This document shows positions 1-9,884 of a DNA stretch of 64,000 nucleotides, piece by piece; position 1 is the first letter of the stretch, and every line of letters starts with the position of its first letter. Below the pieces are notes generated by a model. That model was not told the origin of the DNA. It did not search any database and worked only from the letters and a program-made list of their open reading frames with translations. The DNA comes from Castor canadensis (taxonomy: Eukaryota; Chordata; Mammalia; Rodentia; Castoridae): NCBI RefSeq assembly GCF_047511655.1, contig NC_133405.1, forward strand, positions 92,410,598 to 92,474,597. The letters are read 5' to 3'. Both the position numbers and the translations under genes were made by a program.

Positions 1-207
1 CTATTTGTGTTATGTACTGGCCAAAACACTTGTCTACATTTTGTCCTTATCCTGAGAGTTTGGGGAAGGTTGAACTTAAAAGTGATGGACAAATTTATCC
101 AGCAGAGGAGATTTCAAGGCAGCTCACCATTCAAGCTTTACATGGGTATTGCTTGCTGTTTTTAGCCAAGTTTATAGTAAGAACTGTGAGGAAAAAGCAG
201 AGCAGAG

Positions 208-537
208 GGCCGGGTGCAGTGGCTCATTGCTGTAATTCCAGCTACTATGGAAGTGGAAATCAGGAGGACTGAGGTTCAAGGCTAGCCTGGACAAAAAGTT
301 AGGGAAGACCCAACTCAACAAATAAGCTAGGATGGGGATGCATGCTGTAATCCTAGCTACTTGGGTAGCAGTAAGTAGGTAGGAGGATCAAAGTCCAAGA
401 CTGATCCCAAGCAAAAATGAAAAACCCTATCTGGAAAATAACTAAAGTAAAAAAGGGCTGTAGTTGTGGCTCAGAGTGGTAGAGCACTGCCTAGCAAGCT
501 CAAGGCCCTGAGTTCAAACCCTAATACCGAACAAAAA
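208..537 (+). mobile_element. Three-part B1-B1-ID SINE
   Basis: A B1-like left arm (GGGCCGGGTGCAGTGGCTCA, then the TGTAATTCCAGCTAC core) is followed by a second B1-like arm from about 305 and then by an ID-type tRNA-derived arm from about 456 (GGCTGTAGTTGTGGCTCAGA, GTTCAAACCC box B). It ends in an A-rich stretch. The same three-part order recurs at four or more other places in this window. Old copy, judging by divergence. Confidence 0.8.
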
Positions 538-705
538 TTTTTAAAGGCAGAACAGAAGGGTTTGCCTGTAAAAGAAACTTGGGGACAAGGAAAGTGTGGA
601 GCCATTAAAAAGAAGCCAATTCTTTGCATTGAGACAATAGGAAAGATGCCTCAAAGGCATCTCAAGAATTGGTGAGATGCCTCACATCACAGACTCAAAG
701 GTTTA
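538..705. other. Unassigned spacer
   Basis: Short stretch between the SINE and the L1 target site. I recognise no repeat or gene. A 69-codon open frame here starts inside the SINE and has no coding character. Confidence 0.5.
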
Positions 706-718
706 AAGGTTCTAACTA

Positions 719-1394
719 CTGACGAATGGATCAAGAAAATGTGGAATTTTATGCAGCCACAAAGAAGAATGAAATGTCATCATTTGCTGGTAAATGGATG
801 GAATTGGAGAACATCATTCTGAGTGAGGTTAGCCTGACCCAAAAGACCAAAAACCATATGTTCTCCCTCATATGCGGACATTAGATCAAGGGCAAACACA
901 ACAAGGGGACTGGACTTTGACCACATGATAGAGCGAGAGCACACAAGGGAGGGATGAGGATAAGTAAGACATCTAAAAAACTAGATAGCATTTGTTGCCC
1001 TCAACGCAGAGAAACTAAAGCAGGTACTTTAAAGCAACCGAGGCCAATAGGAGAAGGGGACCAGGAACTAGAGAAAAGGTTAGTTCAAGAAGAATTAACT
1101 TAGAAGGTAACACACATGCACGGGAAATCAATGTGAGTCAACTCCCTGTATAGCTATCCTTATCTCAACCAGCAAAAACCCTTGTTCCTTCCTATTATTG
1201 CTTATACTCTCTCTTCAACAAAATTAGAGATAAGGGCAAAATAGTTTCTGCTGGGTAGCGAGGGGGTGGGGGGAGAGGGAGGGGGCGGAGTGGGTGGTAA
1301 GGGAGGGGGTGGGGGCAGGGGGGAGAAATGACCCAAACATTTGAATAAAACAAATATATATTGAATAAAATAAAAATTTAAAAAAATAAAAATG
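719..1394 (+). mobile_element. Young L1, 5'-truncated 3' end
   Basis: Carries the last roughly 50 codons of ORF2 (the run ending in the CATATGCGGACATTAG stop context), a 3' UTR with a polypurine G-rich block at 1246-1327, and an A-rich tail. A perfect 13-bp direct repeat AAGGTTCTAACTA flanks it at 706-718 and 1395-1407, so this is a target-primed insertion of about 0.68 kb. The 5' junction shares ACTA with the L1 sequence, consistent with microhomology. Confidence 0.93.
1246..1327 (+). repeat. G-rich polypurine block of the L1 3' UTR
   Basis: Several runs of three to six G separated by one to four bases form a potential G-quadruplex. Equivalent G-rich blocks appear in the other L1 copies (29381-29425, 39040-39070 on plus; as C-rich runs at 3967-3994, 21077-21130, 47844-47896 and 56876-56930 on minus), so this is a family feature and not local slippage. 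Confidence 0.8.
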
Positions 1395-1439
1395 AAGGTT
1401 CTAACTAATTTCTAAGACTTTTCTGTAAGGATTCCAGGG

Positions 1440-2463
1440 TTCCCTGCTCACACAAGACTGCCTAGGAAAGTGTTTCCCCAAATTCAACCATCTAGTCACT
1501 CAGTAGCCACTGCAGCCATGTTCCAAAGGGGCCCAGCTACTGCTCAAGCTGGCAGCAGCTTGTTATGGGCAACGGGAGGTGTGCAGAATGCAAGGGTCAT
1601 GGAGACTTCCACCCAGATATCAAAAGAAGGCTCCAGAGGCCAGGTAATGTGTGGCTGGGTCAGAATCCCTGCAGAAAGATAACCAAGAAGCTGTGAGGAT
1701 GAAATAGAATATAGCCTAGGAAGGTAGAGATGCCAAGGATGTGGAACATCTGCCACGTTCAGGCAGATGAGAAAGTTGCAGGCAGGGGACAGAGCCAGCC
1801 CAAGAGTGAAGCCATGTGAGCCGCAAATGGTATGGCCACAGGGATGCCTAAGACCTCTGGAGCTCACATAACACCACAAGGTGCCCTGCTGGGTTTCAGT
1901 CTTTCTTTGGTCCCATCCCTCTTTTCTATTTTCCTATTCCTCCCTTTTGGAATGAGAATGTTTAGTCTGTGCCAATGGATGTTGAATGTATGCAATCTGT
2001 TATTGATTTTATAAAGGTTCATAGTTAAAGAATTTGTCAGAGTCTCAGAGGAGACTTTGAACTTGAACTTTTTTTTTTTGGTGGCTCTGGGGTTTGAACT
2101 CAAGGCCTCACACTTGCCAGGCAGGCACTCTACCACTTGAGCCACTACACCAGCCCTTTTTTCTAGATACATTTTTCCTTTTTCTTTTTGCGGCACTGAG
2201 GCCATCAGCCCTTTTTTTGTAATGGGTATTTTCGAAATAGGGTCTCACAAACTATTTGCCCCTACTGACTTCGAAAACTGTGATCCTCCTGATATCTGCC
2301 TCCTGAGTAGCTAGGATTGTAGGTGTGAGCCAAGGGCACCTGGCATGAACCTGAACTTTTGAACAGTATTGGAACTGTTAAGACTATGGGACTCTTGTAG
2401 ATGAACTAAATGCATTTTGCATTATGAGACAGACATGAACCTTTTGGTTGCCCAAGGGTGGAA
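1440..2463 (+). mobile_element. LTR-element internal 3' relic
   Basis: Non-coding. The pattern CCCTGCTGGGTTTCAGTCTT, then TGGAATGAGAATGTTTAG, then GAGACTTTGAACTTGAACTT resembles the 3' internal part of MaLR-type mammalian elements just before the LTR. It is interrupted by SINEs at 2071-2345 and resumes as AACCTGAACTTTTGAACA. It runs into the LTR at about 2464. No gag or pol frame is visible. Assignment is from memory of the consensus. Confidence 0.5.
2071..2345 (-). mobile_element. Nested ID and B1-ID SINEs
   Basis: Read on the minus strand: an ID arm (complement of GGGGTTTGAACTCAAGGCCT and TCTACCACTTGAGCCACT), then a short second ID piece near 2175-2205, then a B1 arm ending at the GGCACCTGGCA complement. 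The T-run at 2071-2079 is the complement of the A tail. The SINE splits the LTR-element relic around it: ACTTGAACTT on the left resumes as AACCTGAACTT on the right. Confidence 0.8.
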
Positions 2464-2890
2464 TGTTATGGTTTAAGGGGTTTAAGGAAATACGTTTTGG
2501 TGTCAAGTTGAACCAGAGGTCAACTTGGTTAATTTTGGTTGTCAACTTGACTGGACCTATTGATGCCCAGAAGATTATTAAATTATACCTCCGAGTGTGT
2601 CTGTGATAGCATTTCCAGAAAGGATTAACTAAGGAGGGAAAAACACACTCTGAATGTGGGCAGAACCATCCTGTACACTGGGGACCATGACAGAAGACGG
2701 GGGGTTGGGGGGGTTGAAGAGAAGGCCCTCTAGTATAGCAATTCTGTCTCTCTGCTTCCTATCCACCTTGGTGTGAGCTGCTGTGCTCCACCATGCCCTT
2801 ACCATAGTGGATTGAAACCCCTGAAACCATAAACTAAACAACTTTTCTTCTCTTAAGTTGTTTTGTCTTACCAGTGTAAAGTCAAATACA
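2464..2890 (+). mobile_element. ERVL/MaLR-type LTR relic
   Basis: Begins TGTTATGGTTTAAGG, contains GTCAACTTGACTGGAC and GTGCTCCACCATGCCC, and ends in an AAACTAAACAACTTTTC polyadenylation-like region. A second, shorter copy of the same family lies at 41375-41660. No protein sequence remains. The subfamily is not named because I could not compare it with a library. Confidence 0.6.
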
Positions 2891-2895
2891 AAGGA

Positions 2896-3103
2896 TAGCT
2901 GGGCGCTGGTAGCTCACACCTGTAATCCTAACTACTTAGGAGGCAGAGATCAGGAGGATCGAGGTTCAAAGCTAGGCCAAGCAAATAGTCCGTGAGACCC
3001 TACCTCAAAAAAACCTATCACAAAAAAGGGCTGGTGGAGTGGCTCAAGGTGTAGACCCTGAGTTCAAACCCTAGAACTGCAACAACAACAACAACAAGCG
3101 ATA
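2896..3103 (+). mobile_element. Two-part B1-dID SINE
   Basis: B1 arm (AGCTGGGCGCTGGTAGCTCA, CTGTAATCCTAACTAC) joined through a CAAAAAAACCTATCACAAAAAA linker-type A-rich segment to an ID arm that lacks the central part of a normal ID: GGCTCAAGGTGTAGACCCTGAG replaces the longer GGCTCAAGTGGTAGAGC..AGGCCCTGAG. The tail is (CAA)n. Confidence 0.88.
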
Positions 3104-3104
3104 A

Positions 3105-3365
3105 ATTTAAAGTTCCCTAACATTCACGTATATAAATAGAAACACATAGCTTTGTTTTAGATTGTCCACTTTTCAAAAATGTAAATAGTATTGTATATTA
3201 TGTATTGCTCTGTTCATTCCTTTACTCACTTTATATGCCTTGAAGACCTTTCCATGTTAGGATATATAAAGCTACTCATTCATTTTTACCTACTGCATAG
3301 TATTTAATTGAATGAGTGTACTATAGTTAGCCATTCACCTGTTGATAAACATTTTTTCAATCTTT
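3105..3365 (-). mobile_element. Ancient L1 fragment, antisense
   Basis: AT-rich sequence with old-L1 hallmarks read antisense, such as TTGATAAACATTTTTTCAAT and TTCATTTTTACCTACTGCAT. It appears to continue across SINEs and the young L1 to about 6010. Heavily diverged. Confidence 0.5.
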
Positions 3366-3368
3366 TGC

Positions 3369-3452
3369 TTTTTTTTGATGGTATTGAGGTTTGAACTCAG
3401 GGCCTCATGCTTGCTAGGCAGGTGCTCTACCACTTGAGTCACTCCACCAACC

Positions 3453-3456
<4 letters not shown>
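3369..3456 (-). mobile_element. ID SINE arm, full length
   Basis: Complement of an ID-type element with box-B-like GGTTTGAACTCAGGGCCTCA and box-A side TCTACCACTTGAGTCACTCC. It is followed directly by the TG/CG tract and then by a partial B1 arm (TTGGGTATTTTCAAGATAGG), so together they form one composite SINE expanded in the middle. Confidence 0.8.
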
Positions 3457-3503
<47 letters not shown>

Positions 3504-3517
3504 CGCGCGCGCGTGTG
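3455..3517. repeat. (TG)n-(CG)n microsatellite
   Basis: About 20 TG units, then nine CG units, then GTGTGT. Alternating purine-pyrimidine over more than 60 bp. It lies inside the linker of a composite SINE. Confidence 0.97.
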
Positions 3518-3587
3518 TTGGGTATTTTCAAGATAGGGACTTGCAAAACATTTGCCTGGATGAGCTTCAAAGAGCAATTTTCGTGAT

Positions 3588-3787
3588 TTTCTTTTTTTTT
3601 TTTGTGGTATTGGGGCTTGAACTTAGGGCCTATACCTTGAGCCACTCCACTAGCTGTTTTTTGTGATGGGATTTTTCGAGATAGGGTCTTACAAATTATT
3701 TGCCTGGGCTGGCTTCAAACCGAGATCTTCCTGATCTCTAACTCCTAAGTAGCTAGGATTACAGGCACGAACCATGGGCACCTGGCA
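3588..3787 (-). mobile_element. Two-part B1-dID SINE, nested
   Basis: T-run at 3590-3602, then the shortened ID arm (GGGCCTATACCTTGAGCCAC complement) and the B1 arm to GGCACCTGGC. It interrupts the B1 arm of the composite SINE at 3369-3590. Confidence 0.85.
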
Positions 3788-3817
3788 ATCTTTTACTTTT
3801 ACAATAAATTTTTCTTT

Positions 3818-3902
3818 GTTTTCTTGCAACAATGGGCATCAAACCTGGGGTTCTGTATGTTATTAGGCAATTGTTCTACCAGTGAGCTACATCCCCAGTC
3901 CT
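3818..3902 (-). mobile_element. Old ID SINE
   Basis: Diverged ID-type arm, with AGTGAGCTACATCCCCAGTC as the complement of the 5' end. The young L1 target site directly abuts its 5' end. Confidence 0.7.
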
Positions 3903-3916
3903 ACAATACATTTTTT

Positions 3917-5125
3917 AAATTTATATTTGTTTATTCACATGTGCATACATGGTTTGGGCCGATTCTCCCCCCTCCCAATCCCCCACCCCCCGCTTCCAGG
4001 CAGAATCTATTCTGCCCTTATTTCTAATTTTGTTGGAGAGAAAACAAATGCAATCACAAGAGAGACAAAGTGTTTTTGCTAGTTGAGGTAAGGATAGCTA
4101 TACACAGAGATTCCTAGCATTGCTTCCATGTACAAATGTGTTACATCCCAAGTTAATTCATCTCTTACTGACCTTTTCACTAGTTCCTGATCCCCTTCTC
4201 ATGTTGAGCTCTGTCACTTTAAGGTTCCTGTATTACTTCCTCTATAGTAGGGACATCAAATACTTTCATGTTTTGGGTTTCTTACCTATCCCCATACTTC
4301 CCGTGAGCGCTGTCCCCTCATCATGTGACCCAAGTCCAACCACATTGCTGTATTTGCCCTAGATCTAAAGTCGGCATATGAGGAAGAACATATGATTTTT
4401 GGTCTTCTGAGCTTGGCTAACCTCATTCAGAATGATGTTCTCCAGTTCCATCCATTTACCTGCAAATGATAAGATTTTATTCTTCTTCATGGCTGCATAA
4501 AATTCCATTGTGTATAAATACCACATTTTCTTAATCCATTCGTCAGTAGTGGGGCATCTTGGCTGTTTCCATAACTTAGCTATTGTGAATAGTGCTGCAA
4601 TAAACATGGGTGTGCAGGTGCCTCTGGAGTAACCTGTGTTGCATTCCTTTGGGTATATCCCCAGGAGTGGAATTGCTGGATCATATGGAAGATCTATGCT
4701 TTGATTTTTAAGAAGCCTCCAAATTTTTTTCCAGAGTGGTTTCACTTGCTTGCATTCCCACCAGCAGTGTAAGAGGGTTCCTTTTTCCCCACATCCTCGC
4801 CAACACCTGTTATTAGTGGTGTTTTTAATGGTAGCTATTCTAACAGGGGTAAGGGGGAATCTTAGTGTGGTTTTGATTTACATTTCCTTTATGGCTAGAG
4901 ATGGTGAGCATTTTTTCATGTGTTTTTTGGCCATCTGAATTTCTTCTTTTGAGAAAGTTCTGTTTAGTTCACTTGCCCCTTTTTTTTATTGGTTCATTGA
5001 TTTTAGAGGAGTTTAGTTTTTTGAGTTCCTTGTATATTCTGGTTATCAGTCCTTTGTCTGATGTATAGCTGGCAAATATTCTCTCCCACTCTGTGGGTGG
5101 TCTCTTCAGTTTAGAGACCATTTCT
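3917..5125 (-). mobile_element. Young L1, 5'-truncated, antisense
   Basis: Reading minus: ORF2 C-terminal part, stop near 4365, C-rich complement of the G-rich 3' UTR at 3967-3994, and a T-rich complement of the tail. A perfect 18-bp direct repeat TCCTACAATACATTTTTT flanks it at 3899-3916 and 5126-5143. The best preserved frame (4365-4745) is ORF2, with the [17 protein letters not shown] segment. About 1.2 kb of the roughly 6-kb parent remains. Confidence 0.94.
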
Positions 5126-5143
5126 TCCTACAATACATTTTTT

Positions 5144-6010
5144 TCTAAGCAGTGTTGTACACACTTATTTATACATATACTAAAATATTTGTAAGGTAAA
5201 TATAAAGAAATGAAATAGCCAAATCAAAAACACACTTTGAAATTTTAATACATAATTTCAAATTGCCCTTTTGAAAAGCTATTTCAGTTTATATCCTCTC
5301 CCATTTCCTTTTTTTTTTTTCTGGGACTGGGGTTTGAACTCAGGGCTTCATGTTTGCAGAGCAGGCACTTTACCTCTTGAGCTACACCTCCAGCCAGCCT
5401 CCTTCCAGCCAGCTTCCCTTTCCTATATTCTTAACCACACTGGATATTAAACTATCATTTAATATTTTGTCACTGTGATAGGTGAAAATGTCTCATTACT
5501 TATATTTCCCTGATTAGTGAAGTTAAAGAATATTTTCTTATATTTCTTGGCTATTTGTTTGTCTTATTTTGTGATTTGCTTGTGCATATCTTCTATCTAT
5601 TGTACAATTGGATTGTTTGTCTTATTATTGAACTATGTAATCGGGATATAAATCTTTGTGATGTAAAGGACTGGTGGGAAATAGTTTGTAGACTTTACTT
5701 ATTTTCAAATTTTGTTTACTGGTCCTTTGGGGATGTCAGTGTTTTAAATATATATTGATATGTACACATTTATTTATATTTTCTTTATGACTTTTGTATT
5801 TTGGAATCTTGCAAAAGGACTTTCTACTACAAGATTAGAAACACTGTTCTGTATTTCCAGGTAATATGCTAGAAAGTTTTATGGATTGTTCTTTAATTCA
5901 CCTGGAATTTTTGTTGATGAACATTTTTCTAAATCATTATATATTCTTGTAAGATTATCTCCAATAGATTAATATTACTTCATTATAATACTAATTACTT
6001 ATTAGGGCCT
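5144..6010 (-). mobile_element. Ancient L1 fragment, antisense
   Basis: Continues the old L1 on the far side of the young insertion (TTCTAAGCAGTGTTGTACAC onward), including TGTCTCATTACTTATATTTC and CTTGGCTATTTGTTTGTCTT, the antisense ORF2 3' region of old mammalian L1. Interrupted by an ID SINE at 5308-5396. Confidence 0.55.
5308..5396 (-). mobile_element. ID SINE
   Basis: T-run then GGGACTGGGGTTTGAACTCA and TGAGCTACACCTCCAGCC: a full ID arm in antisense. A short CTTCCAGCCAGC duplication follows it at 5390-5413. Confidence 0.8.
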
Positions 6011-6025
6011 TAAACATCAAAGACC

Positions 6026-6180
6026 AAATTCCTGGGTGTGTAGTTCAATAGTAAAGCACTTGACTAGCATGAATGAAGCCTTGGGTTTAATACCTAACAC
6101 AGAAAAAAAAATTGGGACTTGGTGGTAGCGAGCATGCTTAGCATGTACAAGGCCTTGGGTTTGATCTTCAGTACCACAAA
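6026..6180 (+). mobile_element. Two tandem old ID SINEs
   Basis: Two ID-type units in the same orientation: 6028-6100 (CTGGGTGTGTAGTTCAATAG) and 6107-6180 (TAGCATGTACAAGGCCTTGG), each ending in an A-rich run. Whether they arose separately or as one tandem event cannot be told from sequence alone. Confidence 0.7.
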
Positions 6181-6196
6181 AAAGTTTAAAAAACAT

Positions 6197-6515
6197 CAAC
6201 CAGGCATAGTGCCTCAAGTCTGTAACCCCAGATACTCAGGAGGCAGAGATCAAGAGTGGTTCAAGGCCAACCAGGACAGAAAGTTACCAAGACCCCATCT
6301 CAACCAATAACTGGGTGTCATCCCAGCTCCTCAGGAGGCATAAATTGGAAGTTCACAGTCCAAGACAGCCCAGAGTGGGGAGGGAAAAGGGTGGGGAAAA
6401 CACTTTTAGTTATCTGAAAAATAACTAAAAGCAAAAAGGGCTGGGAGCATGGCTCGAATGGTAGAGCGCCTGCCTAGCAAGCATGAGACCTGAGTTCAAA
6501 CCCTAAGTATATGCA
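6197..6515 (+). mobile_element. Three-part B1-B1-ID SINE
   Basis: Left B1 arm (CCAGGCATAGTGCCTCAAGT), second arm (AACTGGGTGTCATCCCAGCT) from about 6307, and a full ID arm from 6438 (GGCTGGGAGCATGGCTCGAA, GGTAGAGCGCCTGCCTAGCA). Same architecture as the copy at 208-537. Confidence 0.85.
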
Positions 6516-7289
6516 TGTGTTTGAACGTAAACATCTATTCAAGAGTTAAAATCCATACCAGCATCAACACCGAACTACTTCGATATATTTTGTACATATT
6601 TATGGGACGGAATGTAATTATTTCATATGTACATACAATGTATAATGATCACATCAGGGTAATTGGCGTATCCATCACCTCACACATTTATTATTTCTTA
6701 GTAGCGATAAAATTGAAAAACCTGTCTTCCAGCTACTTTGAAAGATGTTAGTGTTATCTATAGTCACCCTACTGTACAATAGAACACCAGAATCTGTTCC
6801 TTCTATCTAACTCTGTGCTGTTAACCCAGCCTCTTTCTGCTCCCAGCCTCTGGTAACCACTATTCTACCACTACTTGTACGGGGTTAAATTTTTAGATTC
6901 CACATATGAGTGAAATCACATATGAGACAAATGAGGCATTTATCTTTCTATATCTGACTTACTGCACATAACATAATGTCCTCCAGGTGCACCCAAATTA
7001 TTTCAAATGCCAATATTTTGTCCTTTTATGGAAGAATAGTATTCCAGTGTGCATATACCTCATTTTCCTCACCCATTGATGCACACTGAGGTTGCTTCCA
7101 TATCTTGGTCATTGTGAATAGAGCTGCAATAAACATGGAAGTGAATGTCTGCTTCCTATGCTATTAAGGTCTTGTCTAAAAATCCTTGTCCAGACTAAAG
7201 GCATGTAGTAGTTCCCTTATATTTTCTCCTAGCAGTTTCATAGTTTTGGGTCTTACATCTAAATCTTTGATCCATTTGGGTTTATTTGT

Positions 7290-7352
7290 TTGTATTTTTT
7301 TTTTTGTGGTACTGGGGTTTGAACTCAGGGCCTTGCACTTGTTAGGCATACC
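7290..7352 (-). mobile_element. Partial ID SINE
   Basis: T-run and GTACTGGGGTTTGAACTCAG through TTGCACTTGTTAGGCA; the 5' part of the ID is missing. Inserted in old L1. Confidence 0.75.
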
Positions 7353-8154
7353 CACTGTGAGTTGATTTTCATATGTGGTGAGAAGTGGGGATGGAGTCTC
7401 ATTCTTCTGCATATGAATAGCCAATATTCTCAGTGCCATTTATTGAAAAGACTATCCTTCCCCCAGTGTGTATTCTTGGCACCTTTGTCAAAAATGAGCT
7501 GACTATTTATGCATGGATTTGTTTTGTGCTCTCTCTTTTATTCTATTGGTCTTTATGTCTGTTTTTATGGCAGTACTTTGATGGTTTGGTTACCACGAAC
7601 TTGCAGTATTTTTTGAAGTCAGGTGGTGGGACGCCTACAACTTTGCTCTCTTTGCTCAAGATTGCTTTGGCTATTAAGGGTCTTTTGTGGTTCCATATGA
7701 ATTTTAGAATAGTTTCTTCAATTTCTGTGAAGAATGTTAATAGGGATTGCAAGGACATTTTAATAATATTAATTCTTCCAATTCATGAACACAAGATATC
7801 TTACAATTTATTTATATTTCCTTCAATTTCTTTCATCAATGTTTTATGGTTTTTGGCATAGAGATCTTTACCTACATCTTTAAATTTATTTCTAGACATT
7901 TTCTTTTTAATTTTTTGTAATTATTGTAAATTGGATTGTTTTCCTGATTTATCTTTCAGAGAGTTCACAATTAGCATATAGAAATGCTATACTTTTGTAT
8001 GTTGACTGCATCCTGAACATTTACTGAATTCATTTATTAGACAGTGTTTATTTGTATTGTGGACTGTTTCATTACAGTAAATGGGATTGTTTAGCAAATT
8101 GTGACCTCTGTTTTTGGTGGTATCTTTAGGGTTTTTTTTTAAACAATGGTACTA

Positions 8155-8275
8155 GAAGGAGAATGATGGAGGGGGTGAATTCAACTATGATATATTGTAA
8201 GAACTTTTGTAAAGGTCACAATATACCCCCTGCACAAAAAATAATAAAATTAAATTTTAAAACAAAACAAAAAAA
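8155..8275 (+). mobile_element. Short retroposed unit (L1 3'-end-like)
   Basis: About 95 bp (ATGATGGAGGGGGTGAATTC, then CTATGATATATTGTAAGAAC and CACAATATACCCCCTGCACA) ending in an A-rich AATAAAATTAAATTTTAAAAC tail. The same unit occurs at 27607-27725 (plus) and 11870-11955 (minus). It is probably the 3' end of another L1 lineage, but no longer copy is in view. Confidence 0.6.
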
Positions 8276-8276
8276 C

Positions 8277-8352
8277 GATGGTACTAGTGTTTGAACTCAG
8301 AGCCTCATACTTGTAGGCAGGCGCTCTATACCTTCACCCATATCAGCAGTCC
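8277..8352 (-). mobile_element. ID SINE, degraded
   Basis: GGTACTAGTGTTTGAACTCA and CATACTTGTAGGCAGGCGCT are the complement of an ID arm; the 5' end is altered (CTTCACCCATATCAGCAGTC). It abuts the A-rich tail of the preceding unit. Confidence 0.7.
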
Positions 8353-8850
8353 TTAGGGTTTTCTACATATAAGATCATGTTGTCTTCAACACAGGAACAA
8401 AAGGACTTCTTTTCCAATTTGGATGTCTTCTTTTGATAGTGCTTTCAGTACTGTATTGAATAAAAGTAGCGAAAGTGGGCATTCTTGTCTTGTTCCAGAG
8501 AGAAAGCTTTCAGCTTTCCCTGTTCAGTATGATACTGGCTGTGGGTTTGTCATATACAGCCTTTCTTGCGTTGAGGTACATAATTCTTATAGGTAATATT
8601 TGAGAGTTTCTTCATCGTGAAGGGATGTTAAATTTAGTCAAATGGTTCTTTTATGTCTATTAAAATGATCTTATTGTTTTTGTCCTTTCTGTTAATATGA
8701 TGTGTCACATCTATTTATTTGTGTATGGTATACTATCTTTACATTCCTAGAATATAAGAGTGATCTTCTATATGTGCTGTTGAATTGAATGTGCTAGTAT
8801 TTTGTTGAGAATTTTTTCATCTTTGTTCATCAGGGTATTGGCTGGTAGTT

Positions 8851-8871
8851 TTCTTTCTTTCTTTCTTTCTT

Positions 8872-8936
<65 letters not shown>

Positions 8937-8945
8937 CTTCTTTCA
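8851..8945. repeat. (CTTT)n-(CT)n microsatellite
   Basis: Six CTTT units, then about 25 uninterrupted CT units, then CTTTC units. It sits inside the old L1, in a spot where the L1 has CTGGTAGTTTTCTTT. Confidence 0.97.
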
Positions 8946-9229
8946 TGTGTCCTTGTCTAGTTACCAAATGTGTAATGCTAACCTAGAAGAATGAGTTTGA
9001 AACATTCACTGCTCTAGAGTTTTCTGGATAGTTTGAGGATTGATATTAGATTGATATTACAACATTTAATATCAAACTACTTTAAGCACTTAAGCCTTGA
9101 ATTATATTTTCGTATCTTTTGGGGAAAGCACATCTTTTTCTCCCAAAATGGCTTGATTATCCTCACACATTTTCTTTTGCAGATGGGTCTTAAAATTAGC
9201 TTGTTGAGTTCTACTAGAATTTCCTATAG

Positions 9230-9302
9230 GGGACTGGAGGTGTGGCTCAAGCACCTGCTTTGCAAGCATGAAGCCCTGAGCCCAGTCCCATCAAAAACTT
9301 TT
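9230..9302 (+). mobile_element. ID SINE
   Basis: GGGGACTGGAGGTGTGGCTC to GAAGCCCTGAGCCCAGTCCC, with the middle shortened (CTCAAGCACCTGCTTTGCAA). A short A-rich end follows. Confidence 0.75.
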
Positions 9303-9318
9303 AAAATTCTTATTGGGC

Positions 9319-9522
9319 TTTTTTTTTTTTTCCGGTACTGGAGTTTGAACACAGGACCTACACCTTGAGTCACTCCATCTACCAGCCCTTTTTTGTGAAG
9401 AATGTTTTTCGAGATAGGGTCTCACAAACTATTTGCCCCAGCTGGCTTTAAACTGCGATACTCCTGATCTCTGCCTCCTGAGTAGCTAGGATTACAGGTG
9501 TGAGCCACCTGCACCTGTTGCT
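9319..9522 (-). mobile_element. Two-part B1-dID SINE
   Basis: T-run, shortened ID arm (ACAGGACCTACACCTTGAGT), TTTTGTGAAGAATGTTTTTC linker, then the B1 arm to GTGAGCCACCTGCACCTG. A repeat of CTTATTGGGCTTT (9309) as CTATTGGGCTTTC (9521) is a likely target-site duplication. Confidence 0.88.
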
Positions 9523-9529
9523 ATTGGGC

Positions 9530-9884
9530 TTTCGATTATATAATTATTTCATCAAATTAATGTAACATATTATATTTAACAGACAAGTCTCCTCTTGCCA
9601 TGCATTTATGCTGTTTCTAACAGTGTACTGTTGTAAGCAACTCTGTGAAGGACATTTAGAAAATTCTTGCTTGCCACTATGATTATTTAACTACAATAAA
9701 TTTCAGTAAGTCAAAGTATATCCACATTAAGAGAAAGACAGGAAGGTATTGCCTAATTTACATTGAGAATGATTTTTACCAATTTACTGTCCCATGGGGC
9801 ATATGGGTTTGTCATTTCCCCATCCCACTCCATTAACTGGTTTTGAACCTTTGAAAATTTGATGGGCTCCACATCTTGTTGTTT
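9530..9884. other. Unassigned AT-rich interval
   Basis: No gene. It may be old LINE 3' sequence (CAACTCTGTGAAGGACATTT) but I cannot assign a family. A 70-codon minus frame at 9753-9965 runs into the LTR relic and has no recognisable product. Confidence 0.4.

Larger units (their letters stand above)
6540..9230 (-). mobile_element. Old L1, antisense, 2.7 kb
   Basis: Read on the minus strand this is an old L1 with its 3' UTR at 6540-6950 and ORF2 from about 6950 upward. Landmarks in plus orientation are GTGAATAGAGCTGCAATAAAC (7114 region), TATTTTTTGAAGTCAGGTGG and GGGCATTCTTGTCTTGTTCC. Open fragments of ORF2 remain (7543-7758 minus, with [16 protein letters not shown]) but stops and indels are frequent. 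It is interrupted by an ID at about 7290-7350, a short retroposed unit plus ID at 8155-8352, and a CT tract. Confidence 0.85.

Noticed and set aside
3439-3666. Open frames with TH, AR or VC dipeptide repeats
   Set aside because: They are translations of the TG-CG microsatellite.
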